Below, in pieces: positions 12,576 through 23,021 of a stretch of 64,000 bases of DNA. The DNA lies in the NCBI RefSeq assembly GCF_015694405.1, contig NZ_JADQDB010000001.1, positions 62,001 to 126,000 of the forward strand, given 5' to 3'. The notes beneath the pieces were generated by a model, which saw only the letters and a program-made list of their open reading frames with translations, had not been told where the DNA came from and did no database searches. A program made the position numbers and the translations under genes. Source of the stretch: Pelagibacterium limicola (GTDB taxonomy: Bacteria; Pseudomonadota; Alphaproteobacteria; Rhizobiales; Devosiaceae). Numbering within the stretch: position 1 is the first letter of the stretch; the number at the start of each line of letters is the position of its first letter.

Positions 12576-13676
12576 TTAGCCCTTACCAGCCAGTCTGGCC
12601 TTGAGGGCGACGATCCGTCCGTAGCTTTCCTCGATGCGTCGTGCAAAGGCGGGGTCGATCTCTGCCTCTTCGACCAGGATGGCATGGATTTGAGCGCCCA
12701 GTCCCGGGTCCTGTATGGCCGTATTGGAAAAGAGCAGGATATCGTTGCCCGCGAGCACCGCACGGACGATCGTTTCGCGCAGGTCGAAGTGCTCGCGCAC
12801 GGCGTTCATTTCGAGATCGTCGCTGATCACCACGCCCTCAAATCCGAGCGTGTCGCGCAGCACGCCCTCGATCCATTCCGGCGAGAGGCTGGCCGGAAGC
12901 TGCACGTCGCCATTGCCGGCATAATTGGCGTTGAAGATATGCGCGACCATGACCATGTCGGCGAGGCCATCGCTGACCAACCGCCGGTAAGGCGCAAGTT
13001 CCACTTCCTGCCAGACATCGGTGACGTCAACGAAGCCTTCGTGGGTATCCCCTGTGCTCGATCCATGTCCTGGAAAATGCTTGAGCGCGGTTCCCACGCC
13101 CGCCGCCCGGTGCCCATCTATGAACATCGCCGCCATCTGCGCGACGCGCACGGGGTTGACCCCAAAAGCGCGTTCGTAACGCGCGATGATCGGATTATCA
13201 GCATTAAGGTCGAGATCGACCACTGGCCCTAGATTGAGGTTGAATCCGAGTGCCGCCAGCCGCGTAGCGAGATCGCCATAAGTAGCCCGCGCCTCCGCCA
13301 GACTGCCCCGTCCGATCTGCCGGGCCGACGGAATTTCAGCAAACCCCACGGCCTCGGTCAGGCGCCGGATTTGCCCACCTTCCTGATCGAGCGCGATGAG
13401 TGGGGGTAGCCAGGGCTGTGCGGCGCGGAAACCTCTGTTCATCGCACGGACAGCCGCCAGCGACGAGATGTTGGGCCGGAGATACATTACTCCGCCGATC
13501 GTTCCCGCTGCAATCTGCGAACGGACGGCACGCACGCCCTCATCCGATACGTGAGCTCCCTGGAAGCCCACAAGCACCATCTGGCCGGCCATGTCCTCAA
13601 TTGTCTGCGCCCATAACGACGACGACGGACCAAAAAACAGAACAGCGGCAGCCGCCGCGTTACGCAAGAACCGCAT
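12576..13676 (-). CDS. Glycoside hydrolase family 3, NagZ-like beta-N-acetylhexosaminidase, exported
   Basis: About 366 residues from the ATG at 13674-13676, which has GGAG 8 bases upstream. A signal peptide (hydrophobic run AAAAAVLFFG, cleavage after LWA, about residue 23) precedes the GH3 domain. The motif KHFPGHGSSTGDTHEGF holds the catalytic His/Asp region of NagZ-type enzymes, and the SDDLEMNAV motif carries the nucleophile-region Asp. NagZ removes GlcNAc from muropeptides during peptidoglycan recycling and is normally cytoplasmic. A signal peptide suggests a periplasmic or secreted relative, so substrate is uncertain. Confidence 0.87.
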   Translation of the reverse strand: MRFLRNAAAAAVLFFGPSSSLWAQTIEDMAGQMVLVGFQGAHVSDEGVRAVRSQIAAGTIGGVMYLRPNISSLAAVRAMNRGFRAAQPWLPPLIALDQEGGQIRRLTEAVGFAEIPSARQIGRGSLAEARATYGDLATRLAALGFNLNLGPVVDLDLNADNPIIARYERAFGVNPVRVAQMAAMFIDGHRAAGVGTALKHFPGHGSSTGDTHEGFVDVTDVWQEVELAPYRRLVSDGLADMVMVAHIFNANYAGNGDVQLPASLSPEWIEGVLRDTLGFEGVVISDDLEMNAVREHFDLRETIVRAVLAGNDILLFSNTAIQDPGLGAQIHAILVEEAEIDPAFARRIEESYGRIVALKARLAGKG

Positions 13677-13780
13677 ATATACACTCCGTTCATTGCGTTC
13701 AGAGTGGCACGATTCCGGCGCCCGCGCGACCTCGACAAAACCAGTTGCGCGTAGAAAACCCTGGGAATCCCCTGGGCGAC

Positions 13781-16522
13781 TTATCCCGCCTTTTTGGCGG
13801 CAAGCCGGTCGGCGTCGGAGGCGGCCAGGCGTTCCAGTATCGCAAGCGCCGGCCCGGGACGGCCAAAGAAGTAGCCCTGCCCCTTCTTGCAACCGGCCAG
13901 CCGTAGCACCCACGCCTGATCCTGCGTCTCTATTCCCTCGGCCACCACGTCCTTGTCGAGCGACTCGGCCAGCATGAGCACCGCCCGCACGATGGCCGTC
14001 GCGTGGTCGTCCTCCGGCAGCCCCCTTACGAAGCTCTGGTCGATCTTGATTTTGTCGACAGGCAGGCGGCCAAGATAGCTCAGTGAGGAATAGCCGGTCC
14101 CGAAATCGTCGAGCGCCACGCCCACACCGCAGCCGCGCAGCAGTTGGAGTTTGTCGCCTACATGGGTGGTTTCGGCCACGAGGAGGCTTTCGGTAATCTC
14201 AATATCGAGCCGCTCTGGCGCCAGGCCTGACTTCGCCAGCGCGCCGAGCACATCCGATACGATGTCTCCATGCTCAAACTGCATGGGCGACACGTTGACC
14301 GAGAGCCTCACCGGTTTGGGCCAGGTGGCCACTTCCGCGCACGCCGTTTCCAGAACCCAGCGGCCCAGCTCGATGATCAAACCCGTCGCCTCGGCGGCAG
14401 GTATGAACTCGCCGGGTGAGATATTGCCCAGTTCGGGATGGGTCCATCGTGCGAGCGCCTCGACGCCGATTATTTCGCCACTATCGAGATCGACCTGCGG
14501 CTGGTAATGCACAGAAAATTGCCCCCGCTCCAGCGCCGCGCGCAGGGCGGTTTCCATCTCCTGCTTTCCCTTGATACGGGCATCCATTTCCGCGGCAAAG
14601 ACCACGGTGGCGTTGCCCGAAGCATCGTCCGCCATCGAAAGTGCCATTGTCGCGTGACTCACGATCGCTTCCGGCACGGAGCCGGAGAGATCTGAATCGC
14701 TCAGCCCGACCCGAGCACCGACAATGGCGTGGTGACCATCGAGCGCATAGGGACGCGAGAGGGTTTCCTTGACGGTCTCGGCGAGCGACAGCATGTCGGT
14801 GTCGACAAGCCCCTTGAACACGAGCCCGAACCTGTTGCCATCCAGCCGCGCAACGCATTCGGCCCCCAAGCTGCCCAGCCGGTCCACGGCCTGTCGTACC
14901 AGTTCATCGCCGAAGGCGTGCCCCAGCGTATCAGTGATGGCCTTCAGTCGCGCCAGGCCCACCAGCAGTACCGTAACACCTCTGGCGCGATCCAGCGGGG
15001 TGGCCAGTTGCTCGTTGATTGCCTCGACGAATCGCATGCGCGAGGCTGCCCCGGTCAACGGATCATGCTCGGCAAGATAGGTGAGGCGCGCCGCCGCCTC
15101 CCGCCGCTCCGTAATATCGCGGAATGTGAGGCAGGCAACACGCTCCGCCGATTCCCGTGTATCCTCCCACTCGGAAACGCTGGAAAGCGTGACGACGAAT
15201 TCCACAATGCGTTCGCCACCGGGGCGGATGATGGTCGCTTCCTGCGCCCGGTCCATCGCCTTGCCCAGATTGATGGCGGACTTGATGTGAACAAGGAAAG
15301 TATCGTCTAGCACCTCGGAGGCCGATCGGCCCCGCAAGCCCGGCGCGATGAAATCCTCGGCCATTTTGCTCGCGGCCCGTATGACCTCATTATGGTCGAT
15401 GACGACAACGCCATCGAAATTGTCGGCGACAACCCGCGCGAGAATGCCCCGCATCGAGTCGCGCTCCCTTGAAGCGAGGCTAAGCGACTTGTTGCGCTGT
15501 CCCAGCTCTTGAATGAGAGCCGCGATGATAACGGCAAACTGGGAAACATGCGCTGCAGCCGTATGTGCGGTGACGCCCATCCGCGACTGCATGCCGATTG
15601 TGATAAGCTCGATTATAATCAGGAAGGCAACAGAACCGAATGCAGCCAGCAAAAACGGCATTTTGCGCCGGAGTATCAGGAACAAGATCGCCGAGAATGC
15701 GACCAGCACGAATGGCGGATCGACCCGCCAGCTACTCAGCATCCGGTTCTGCCGCACTGTCTCCGCCGCCAACAGTTGGACGGCCGTTGCCGAAAGCATG
15801 CCGTATCGCGGGACCATAACGCCATTCTGCGTCGAGAAGTCACTCACTCCTACAATAGCGACCTTACCCGAGATGAGCGGCGATACGTCGCCGTCACCCA
15901 AAAGAGCGGATACAGGCACGCGCGGAATGGTATCCAGTTCGATGCCGAAATCGACTAGGAACGCTCCGTCGGGAACACGCCTCTGAGGCGTGACGGCCGT
16001 GGCTAGAGATTCGATCACCCAACCTTCGTGCATCTGCCGCGACGGGTAGCGCCGGACCACACCGTCACGATCGGGCGTTACCCCGACAAAGACCGGAGGC
16101 GCCAAAGCGGCAAAGCGCTCCAGCGGCAATTCGGGGGCATGATCGGGCCCGGAGGACATGGTCGCCGTCGTCCGCACGCGCCCAGCCGCGCTCGAAAGCG
16201 CGCTGTACATCTCGTTGTCGTCGAAATAGCCGAGCCTGCCGCGCAAATTGACGTCGAGGACAATCATTTCTGCGCCGCTGGCGGCCAGAATCGCGACGAC
16301 ATCGGCATAAAGCCCCCGCGCCCTGGAAGCGCTGCCAATATTTGCGAGAGCCGCCGGGTCGATTTCAACGAAAACGATGTCCCCGCTCGCGGGGCGGGAC
16401 GCCAACTTGAACCGCAGGTTTTGCAGGCCGTCCTCGACAGGTCGCAACCAGCCGAGCCAGGAAGCCGTCACCACGACGATGGCTATCGTTGCCGCAACGA
16501 ACCACTGCCGATATTCTGTCAT
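13781..16522 (-). CDS. CHASE2 sensor with degenerate GGDEF and intact EAL domain (likely c-di-GMP phosphodiesterase)
   Basis: About 913 residues from the ATG at 16520-16522 (AGGAG close upstream). One N-terminal transmembrane helix leads into an extracytoplasmic CHASE2 domain (DIVFVEIDPAALANIG ... VLDVNLRGR), followed by three more membrane helices (about residues 262-350), a PAS-like segment, a GGDEF-type domain and EAL. The GGDEF signature is replaced by LDGNRF, so cyclase activity is unlikely. The EAL domain keeps EALARW, DDFGTGYSS and KIDQSFVRG, the metal and catalytic regions of active phosphodiesterases. It probably senses a periplasmic signal and hydrolyses c-di-GMP. It stands alone. 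Confidence 0.9.
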   Translation of the reverse strand: MTEYRQWFVAATIAIVVVTASWLGWLRPVEDGLQNLRFKLASRPASGDIVFVEIDPAALANIGSASRARGLYADVVAILAASGAEMIVLDVNLRGRLGYFDDNEMYSALSSAAGRVRTTATMSSGPDHAPELPLERFAALAPPVFVGVTPDRDGVVRRYPSRQMHEGWVIESLATAVTPQRRVPDGAFLVDFGIELDTIPRVPVSALLGDGDVSPLISGKVAIVGVSDFSTQNGVMVPRYGMLSATAVQLLAAETVRQNRMLSSWRVDPPFVLVAFSAILFLILRRKMPFLLAAFGSVAFLIIIELITIGMQSRMGVTAHTAAAHVSQFAVIIAALIQELGQRNKSLSLASRERDSMRGILARVVADNFDGVVVIDHNEVIRAASKMAEDFIAPGLRGRSASEVLDDTFLVHIKSAINLGKAMDRAQEATIIRPGGERIVEFVVTLSSVSEWEDTRESAERVACLTFRDITERREAAARLTYLAEHDPLTGAASRMRFVEAINEQLATPLDRARGVTVLLVGLARLKAITDTLGHAFGDELVRQAVDRLGSLGAECVARLDGNRFGLVFKGLVDTDMLSLAETVKETLSRPYALDGHHAIVGARVGLSDSDLSGSVPEAIVSHATMALSMADDASGNATVVFAAEMDARIKGKQEMETALRAALERGQFSVHYQPQVDLDSGEIIGVEALARWTHPELGNISPGEFIPAAEATGLIIELGRWVLETACAEVATWPKPVRLSVNVSPMQFEHGDIVSDVLGALAKSGLAPERLDIEITESLLVAETTHVGDKLQLLRGCGVGVALDDFGTGYSSLSYLGRLPVDKIKIDQSFVRGLPEDDHATAIVRAVLMLAESLDKDVVAEGIETQDQAWVLRLAGCKKGQGYFFGRPGPALAILERLAASDADRLAAKKAG

Positions 16523-16724
16523 CGGCTCCTGATGGTGCACTTCGCCCCCGCGCATATTCGACAAAAAAAGCCTTAAAAACCACCCTGCCCTATATATTCG
16601 GGCAGATCGGACAGCACCGACTTTGTCCCTACGATCTGAACAACCCGTAAAAAACATCAGCAAGCGAGGCGGATTTCGCCTCACTTGCTCAAAATTGACC
16701 AAATTTGACCTGGCTGGCTCCGAT

Positions 16725-18674
16725 CTACCGGTTCTTCCGGTTTGAGATCAGGTCATCCACCACCATCGGATCGGCCAGTGTGGAGGTATCTCCCAGCGAA
16801 CCGAAATCGTTCTCGGCGACCTTGCGCAGGATTCGGCGCATGATCTTGCCTGAGCGGGTCTTGGGCAGGCCCGGCGCGAACTGGATGTGGTCGGGACTTG
16901 CAATCGGGCCGATTTCCTTGCGTACCCAGTTCCGCAATTCAACCGCGAGCGCCTCGGACATCTCCTCTCCGGCCATCAATGTCACATAGCAATAGATGCC
17001 CTGCCCTTTGACGTCGTGCGGGAAGCCGACCACCGCCGCTTCCGAAACCTTTGGATGTGCCACCAGCGCGCTCTCGATCTCCGCGGTTCCCAGTCGATGG
17101 CCGGATATGTTGAGCACGTCGTCGACCCGCCCCGTGATCCAGTAGTAGCCATCGACATCCCGCCGGCAGCCATCACCGGTGAAATAGAAGCCCTTGTATT
17201 GCTGGAAATAAGTCTCCTTGAACCGCTGGTGGTCCCCATAAACGGTCCGCATCTGTCCCGGCCAGCTGTCGGCAATTGCCAGCACGCCGGAAGCCTCGGT
17301 ACTCTCGATGATCTTCCCGCTCTCGGGCTCGAGGACAACGGGCTTCACCCCAAAGAACGGCTTTGTCGCCGAACCCGGTTTGGTCGCAATGGCACCGGGA
17401 AGCGGCGTAATCATGAACCCACCGGTTTCGGTCTGCCACCAGGTATCCACGATAACGCACCGCTCGCGGCCCACATGCTTATGATACCACATCCAGGCCT
17501 CGGGATTTATCGGCTCGCCCACCGATCCGAGCAGCCGCAGGCTCGAAAGATCGGCCCGCGCGACGAATTCCGTCCCCGCACCCATCAGTGCCCGGATTGC
17601 CGTTGGCGCCGTGTAGAAGATGTTGACCTTATGCTTGTCGACAACGTCCCAGAACCGACCCGCATCGGGATAGCTCGGGACGCCCTCGAACATGAGCGTG
17701 ATCGCCCCATTCGCCAGCGGACCATAAACGATATAGGAGTGACCAGTTACCCAGCCCACGTCCGCGGTGCACCAAAAAACCTCGCCGTCGCGATAATCGA
17801 ACGTCAACTGGTGCGTCAGCGACGCCCAGACGAGATAGCCCCCCGTCGTATGTAGCACGCCCTTGGGTTTGCCCGTCGAGCCGGAGGTATAAAGGATGAA
17901 CAGCGGGTCTTCCGCGTTCATGGGCTCGGGATCGCAAAACGGCTCGACGCCTGCCGCGGCCTCATGCCACCATACGTCGCGCTTCCCCTTCATCGCGACC
18001 TCGCCGCCGGTATTGCTGACGACCAGGACCTTCTCGACCCCCGGACAATCCTCCAGCGCGGCATCCACATTGGCCTTGAGCGGCACGGACTTCCCACCGC
18101 GCCGTCCCTCATCGGCGGTCACCACGACCGCGCTGTCGCAGTCGTTGATGCGGCCTGCAAGCGCATCGGGAGAGAACCCGCCGAATACCACCGAATGCAC
18201 CGCACCAATCCGCGCGCAAGCCAGCATCGCATACGCAGCTTCAGGGATCATCGGCATGTAGATGGTTACCCGGTGCCCCTTCTTGACACCTAGGCCCTTG
18301 AGGACGTTGGCGAACCGGCACACCTCATCATGAAGCTGGCGATAGGTGATATGCCGGGCCTCGGCCTCTGGATCGTCCGGTTCGAAAATGATCGCCGTCT
18401 GGTCACCCCGGGACGCCAGATGCCGGTCGATACAACTTGCGGTAACGTTCAAAACTCCATCTTCGAACCATTTGATCGAGATGTCGGGCCAATCGAAATT
18501 GGTGTTCTTGACCTTGGTGTAGGGCTTGATCCACTCGATACGCTTGCCCTGCTCGCCCCAGAACCCCTCAGGGTCGGCCAGCGAGCGCGCGTACATTTCC
18601 TCGTACTGCGCGGCCGTCACATAGGTCCGCGCCACGACGTCGGCGGAAGGGGCAAAAACTGCCTCCGAACTCAT
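16725..18674 (-). CDS. acs: Acetyl-CoA synthetase (AMP-forming)
   Basis: A 649-residue protein, the standard Acs length. Visible motifs are the AMP-binding P-loop [11 protein letters not shown], the acetate-pocket and core sequence [21 protein letters not shown], the hinge region [14 protein letters not shown], and the C-terminal [11 protein letters not shown], whose lysine is the acylation-regulated residue of the family. It activates acetate to acetyl-CoA. The ATG at 18672-18674 has a strong GGGAGGA just upstream, so the longer in-frame extension is not the start. No sensor kinase or actP neighbour is present. Confidence 0.97.
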   Translation of the reverse strand: MSSEAVFAPSADVVARTYVTAAQYEEMYARSLADPEGFWGEQGKRIEWIKPYTKVKNTNFDWPDISIKWFEDGVLNVTASCIDRHLASRGDQTAIIFEPDDPEAEARHITYRQLHDEVCRFANVLKGLGVKKGHRVTIYMPMIPEAAYAMLACARIGAVHSVVFGGFSPDALAGRINDCDSAVVVTADEGRRGGKSVPLKANVDAALEDCPGVEKVLVVSNTGGEVAMKGKRDVWWHEAAAGVEPFCDPEPMNAEDPLFILYTSGSTGKPKGVLHTTGGYLVWASLTHQLTFDYRDGEVFWCTADVGWVTGHSYIVYGPLANGAITLMFEGVPSYPDAGRFWDVVDKHKVNIFYTAPTAIRALMGAGTEFVARADLSSLRLLGSVGEPINPEAWMWYHKHVGRERCVIVDTWWQTETGGFMITPLPGAIATKPGSATKPFFGVKPVVLEPESGKIIESTEASGVLAIADSWPGQMRTVYGDHQRFKETYFQQYKGFYFTGDGCRRDVDGYYWITGRVDDVLNISGHRLGTAEIESALVAHPKVSEAAVVGFPHDVKGQGIYCYVTLMAGEEMSEALAVELRNWVRKEIGPIASPDHIQFAPGLPKTRSGKIMRRILRKVAENDFGSLGDTSTLADPMVVDDLISNRKNR

Positions 18675-18817
18675 TGTAGTTCCTCCCAATTCATTTGGTG
18701 AGGAACTTAGCGCACCGCGCGGCACGCGGGCAAGCGAGGCGCATTCGACGTGACGGAAAGTCACGCTTTGTCAACGGCAGCCCGCTAAGCTGCGCTGTCC
18801 GAACTGGAGGCTGCGTC

Positions 18818-19384
18818 ATGGAACAAATGAACGCCCGCGCCGCGACCCGAGCAGATATCGACATGGTCCATCGCGAATTGATGGACCTCATCGATTCGAT
18901 GCCGTTTTATTCCGACATCTTCAAGGCCCATGAGAAGGAGCGCCTGGACAAGACCTTCCTGCGCACCCTGCTCGCCATCGATCCCTGGCATATCTTGCTG
19001 CTGGAAATGGATGGCGAAGTCGGTGGTTTCCTCATTTCCGGGCCCGATTGCGGTACTATTTTCCAGTTATGGTCGGCGATCTTCCCCAAGTTCCGCAAAA
19101 CGCCCCTCGGGCGGTTCGGCATGGATGCCTTCATCGACCATTGGGACAATTCTCGCTTTCACAAGGCCTCCACCTGGGTCCGCCCTGACAACCGCCCGGC
19201 ACTGGCGCTCCTGCGCCGCTATGGTTACGAGCAGATCGCCTTGCTCGAAAAGCACATCTTCGGCGAGGATTATCTCATCATGGAGCGCAAGTTCACCAAG
19301 GTCACCGAAGGTTACGACCGCGGCATGGCCTTGCCGATGCGCAAACGTCTCGGCCTGCGGTTGCGCGGATTGTTGGACCGCTAG
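18818..19384 (+). CDS. GNAT-fold N-acetyltransferase
   Basis: A 188-residue soluble protein. A GNAT core is visible: the LLLEMDGEVGGFLISGPD strands, then STWVRPDNRPALALLRRYGYEQI, the usual motif A/B ending of GNAT enzymes (N-x-x-A...L-x-x-x-G-Y). The ATG at 18818 has GGAGG 7 bases upstream. It ends 3 bases before the convergent flippase gene. The substrate is unknown. Next to a flippase and a FemAB-like protein it could modify an envelope sugar, but this is inference from position only. Confidence 0.75.
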   Translation: MEQMNARAATRADIDMVHRELMDLIDSMPFYSDIFKAHEKERLDKTFLRTLLAIDPWHILLLEMDGEVGGFLISGPDCGTIFQLWSAIFPKFRKTPLGRFGMDAFIDHWDNSRFHKASTWVRPDNRPALALLRRYGYEQIALLEKHIFGEDYLIMERKFTKVTEGYDRGMALPMRKRLGLRLRGLLDR

Positions 19385-19387
19385 GTT

Positions 19388-20692
19388 TTAGGCCGGCGCT
19401 GCGCGGAACCGATTGAATATCGAGACGTCCACCTTGGCCTTTACCAGCGCCGTCAGCCACAGCGAGACAGACCAGACGCTGATGGCAACGAATGCCGAAA
19501 CCGCAGCACCCATCAACCCATGGGCGGGTACCAAAAGGTAATTGCCAGCAACCAGCACGACGACGCCAAGCAGGATAGATGGCAGGCTGGCATAGGGCTG
19601 GTCATGCATCGAAAGCACCAGCGAGGCCGGACCGAACATCGCGCGCACGACCAGCGCCAGGCACAATATCGCCATGGGCAGCGCTCCGGCGGTGAAGTCA
19701 TCCCCAAACAACATCAGGATAAACCGGCCAAAGATCAGCACGCCAAGAAACAGTCCGAGAGCCAACAGCGTAGCGACCAGATTGGCCTCCCCCACGCGGC
19801 TCTCGAATGCGGAGCGGTCCGACTTGGCCTCGGCCTCGAACATATCCGGCAAGGTCAGGGAGTACACCGCCACGACGCCGAACGAAACCAACGCAAAGAT
19901 ACGCGTGGAAACCCCGAAAATCGCCAGGTCCCCGCGATCGAGAAGGTCTGCGAGAAGCAGCAGGTTGATGTCGAAGAAATAGTCGGATGCGAGGACGATC
20001 AGCACCCACGGCGCCGCGAACCGCCACCACCGCCGCTGCTCGCTGGGGCGGGGCGTGTCGTCAGCCGGTATGACGCGCACTGCCCGGACGACGAAGGCGA
20101 ACTGCCCGACAAACAAAGCGAGCAGAAGCAGCGCGACGAGCCAGAGCATGGGAAGCAATTGCGGCCCCTGGGTGACCGCAGCGACGACCGCAAAGCCGCC
20201 CAGCATCAATGCTGGCCGGAAGATCATGTCCGGGACATATCCCGCAAGCGGCCGCTTGAGCCCTACAAGCGTGGTGGCATTGACGTAACTGACCGCGGTT
20301 GCAATCGCGATCACCGACGTCGGCAACCATAGAAGGCGCAGATCGGCGCCGGAATCGCCCATAAGATATGTGACCGGCCAACCTGCCAACGCCACGGCAA
20401 TACCCACCGCAGCGACCTGGCCATAGGCCTGCAGGAGAAAGCGACGCAGTTGACGCCCTTCCCCCCTGGCGCGGTATTCCGCGGCAAAATACGTGCCCAC
20501 GGTCTGAAAGCCCAATGGCATGCCCACGGCCAGAAGGTTGGCCGCCGCAATCACGAGGAGGTAGTCTCCCAGAGCTTCCGCGCCCCATACCCGCGCAATT
20601 GCGGCCTGCACGACGAAAACGAACCCGGCACCGAAGATGCGCAGGGCAAACATGAATACCGATTTCGATGCAAGCTTGGTGGCGATCGACAT
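19388..20692 (-). CDS. Oligosaccharide flippase (Wzx/MVF-type polysaccharide transporter)
   Basis: A 434-residue, highly hydrophobic protein with about 12-14 membrane helices. The start MSIATKLASKSVFMFALRIFG with the following GAEALGDYLLVIAAANLL resembles the opening of polysaccharide biosynthesis (Wzx-like) flippases. It would move lipid-linked saccharides across the inner membrane. Its ATG directly abuts the stop codon of the FemAB-like gene (TAG then ATG), so the two are translationally coupled and likely act in one envelope pathway. No glycosyltransferase is present nearby to tell which polymer. Confidence 0.85.
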   Translation of the reverse strand: MSIATKLASKSVFMFALRIFGAGFVFVVQAAIARVWGAEALGDYLLVIAAANLLAVGMPLGFQTVGTYFAAEYRARGEGRQLRRFLLQAYGQVAAVGIAVALAGWPVTYLMGDSGADLRLLWLPTSVIAIATAVSYVNATTLVGLKRPLAGYVPDMIFRPALMLGGFAVVAAVTQGPQLLPMLWLVALLLLALFVGQFAFVVRAVRVIPADDTPRPSEQRRWWRFAAPWVLIVLASDYFFDINLLLLADLLDRGDLAIFGVSTRIFALVSFGVVAVYSLTLPDMFEAEAKSDRSAFESRVGEANLVATLLALGLFLGVLIFGRFILMLFGDDFTAGALPMAILCLALVVRAMFGPASLVLSMHDQPYASLPSILLGVVVLVAGNYLLVPAHGLMGAAVSAFVAISVWSVSLWLTALVKAKVDVSIFNRFRAAPA

Positions 20693-21865
20693 CTATCGTG
20701 CGGCCCGCCGCAGGTGTTTCGCCAGAACGCGCATGTATGCGTCGAGCGCATCGCGCACGTTGTTGAACCCTCGTCGCAGCATGTAGGCAGCTTCGCCGGC
20801 CAGCCGCGCGCTCCGATGAGAAGTATAGTTGGCAATAGGCGGCAGGGGATGGATAAAACCGGCGTCCCCCACCATTCCGCTCTTGAACTGATGCAGGCCC
20901 GGCGAACCGTCGGTTCCGCCGAGGTCGTACCAACGCGCGCGCGTATGGTCGCGCAGCCAGCCCAGGACGTGCCAATGGAGGAAATAACCCGCACGCAGAT
21001 CGAGTGCGGCATCAATCGTCGCGCCGTAGAGATAAGTCGCTGTCGCTCCCGCGGTAAAGACGATGGCCCCGGCCACGACACTCCCCTCGCGTGAAACGAA
21101 GAAGAGCTCAGGTCGCCCCCTGCCTTCCGGCAAGGCAAACAGGTCGGAAACCGTGTCGATCGCCGAATGGTCGGCGAACCGCTTGCGCTCCGACATGGCA
21201 TCGTAAAGGGTCATGAACCGTTCGAGATTGTGGGCCGCGGAACGTTCGAAAACGAGCTCGTTCTTCATGGCCTTGCGTAGATGGTAACGCCATTTCTGCG
21301 AGAAGGCCGCCATCCGCTTTTCGTCATCGAGCCTCACGTCGACGACATACCGGTCCGGCGCGCGCAGACTCTCTCCTTGGGAAAACCCCAGGTCGATCAA
21401 ACGGGCTAGCCCGGCATTCTCGCGCTGAGATTCAACTGGGGGCATGATCGACACCATCATGGCGCGGCGATCGCCGTATTCGGCCTTGAGGTGGCCGATC
21501 ATACCACGGAGCATTTCCTCGCCGCCCGGAGCCCCGGCATCAGCGAGCATTGGCCCCCATTTTACCAGCGCAATCATCCCCAGTTTGAGGGGTAGCGGCT
21601 GCAGCATGACGAGCGCGCCGCCGATCGTCTCTCCGTCCTTGCTAAACAGCACAGGCTCAAGTGCGACCCCAGGCCATCGACCGCGCGCGTAGGCATATAA
21701 CTGTTCCTGGCAAATCCCATCGAACGCCACGGCGACTTCGTCCCAGACGTCTCCCGGGAGAACCTTCGCTACAAGGCCGGCGGGCACGGCTGCGCTTCCG
21801 GAGAGTCCGCCCTTGCTTCCGGCGACCGCTCCCAGTGCAGCAGGAGAATGTGAGGCCACGTCCAT
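20693..21865 (-). CDS. FemAB/BioF2-like aminoacyl- or acetyltransferase, envelope polysaccharide associated
   Basis: A 390-residue soluble protein. The second half carries the FemAB/GNAT-like signature: KWRYHLRKAMKNELVFE, then VSREGSVVAGAIVFTAGATATYLYG and YDLGGTDGSPGLHQFKSGMVG, characteristic of lipid II:glycine-transferase-related proteins found in polysaccharide clusters. The reaction is probably transfer of an aminoacyl or acyl group to a surface precursor. It is the first gene of a two-gene unit with the flippase, with no gap between stop and start. Confidence 0.82.
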   Translation of the reverse strand: MDVASHSPAALGAVAGSKGGLSGSAAVPAGLVAKVLPGDVWDEVAVAFDGICQEQLYAYARGRWPGVALEPVLFSKDGETIGGALVMLQPLPLKLGMIALVKWGPMLADAGAPGGEEMLRGMIGHLKAEYGDRRAMMVSIMPPVESQRENAGLARLIDLGFSQGESLRAPDRYVVDVRLDDEKRMAAFSQKWRYHLRKAMKNELVFERSAAHNLERFMTLYDAMSERKRFADHSAIDTVSDLFALPEGRGRPELFFVSREGSVVAGAIVFTAGATATYLYGATIDAALDLRAGYFLHWHVLGWLRDHTRARWYDLGGTDGSPGLHQFKSGMVGDAGFIHPLPPIANYTSHRSARLAGEAAYMLRRGFNNVRDALDAYMRVLAKHLRRAAR

Positions 21866-22081
21866 AAACCTGATCCGTTCGATAGCGCCGGCAGTATAGC
21901 CGGGGCCACTTGGTCAAAGGTTGTCGCGCCTGATAGCGGATGCGCCTTCTTTGCAGATGGTTAACGGCCTATGAACCCACGTCGGGCTCACTTCCATGCC
22001 AGATAAGCACCGCCATCGTCGCGCAGTTGCACCCCTGCGGCTCGCATCGGTATCAGGGAATCGGCACCATCAGGGGGGAAA

Positions 22082-22157
<76 letters not shown>

Positions 22158-22237
22158 ACGACATGCGGCAAGCCGCTGAAGTGGCGCCTCTCTATCAAAC
22201 CCATCAGGGACTGTCCACCCATCAAATCGCAATTGGG

Positions 22238-22864
22238 CTAATGCGAAACCGGATTGAGGCTGGTCCCCAGAAATGCCTTGTTGCCCCAGAGGTCCGACAG
22301 CCTGAAATCCCGCCTGCATCCGATGCGGTATGCCTCATAACGCGCGGGGTTCTTGAGGTGGAAATCCTGATGATAATCCTCGGCGGCATAGAACGGAGCG
22401 GCAGGCAAAATCTCGGTAACGATGACAAATCCTGTTTCTTCGACCAGCGCCGTCTTGCTGGCCTCAGCGATCCGAGCCTGTTCCTCATCGAGCGCAAAAA
22501 TCGCAGTGCGATAGCTGTGGCCCCGGTCACAAAATTGTCCGCCTGCATCAGTTGGGTCGGTCGTGTGCCAGAAGACGGTCAGCAAATGCTCGAAGCTCAC
22601 GACATCCGGGTCGTAAGTGACCTCGACCGCCTCGTAATGCCCGGTATCGGTGAAAATCACCTGTTCATAGCTGGGATTTTCAACGTGTCCACCGGCAAAG
22701 CCCGATGTCGTCCCAGTAACGCCCTCCACCTTGTCGAAATTGGCTTCCACGCTCCAAAAGCATCCGCCGGCGAAAAGCGCGGTCGCCGCCTGCGCAGGAA
22801 CCGCAATGACCAGAAAAAGGCCTGAGATGGCAATTGCCTGCAGTATCCGCATCGTCATCGTCAC
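22238..22864 (-). CDS. msrA: Peptide-methionine (S)-S-oxide reductase, exported form
   Basis: A 208-residue protein. The active-site motif GGCFWSVE (Cys35) is followed by VEGVTGTTSGFAGGHVENPSYEQV, the standard MsrA core; PSYEQV...GHYEAVEVTYDP and FWHTTDPT are also diagnostic. An N-terminal hydrophobic segment ending VPAQAA suggests a signal peptide, so it would repair oxidised methionines in the periplasm. Three in-frame ATGs (MTMTM) sit after a GGAGG; the first has the closest spacing. There is no fused MsrB. Confidence 0.93.
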   Translation of the reverse strand: MTMTMRILQAIAISGLFLVIAVPAQAATALFAGGCFWSVEANFDKVEGVTGTTSGFAGGHVENPSYEQVIFTDTGHYEAVEVTYDPDVVSFEHLLTVFWHTTDPTDAGGQFCDRGHSYRTAIFALDEEQARIAEASKTALVEETGFVIVTEILPAAPFYAAEDYHQDFHLKNPARYEAYRIGCRRDFRLSDLWGNKAFLGTSLNPVSH

Positions 22865-23021
22865 CTCCGTTTAGCCTTGTTCTAGCTCACGCCCGGACGG
22901 TGCTGGACGCAAGTCAACACACTGTGAACCATATCCGCGGAGATAATGGATCGTGGCGCGATCACATGTAATAAAATGCGCAGCTATGTATTAACGGCAC
23001 CCCCGCCGACGGACCAGCTTT

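Noticed and set aside
16728-16742. ACCGG-TTCTT-CCGGT hairpin at the end of acs as a terminator
   Set aside because: It lies within the last codons of acs, is only 5 bp long and has no T-run after it.
16887-17855. 322-codon open frame on the plus strand opposite acs
   Set aside because: acs fills the minus strand with complete family motifs. The plus-strand translation resembles no family and starts without a Shine-Dalgarno.
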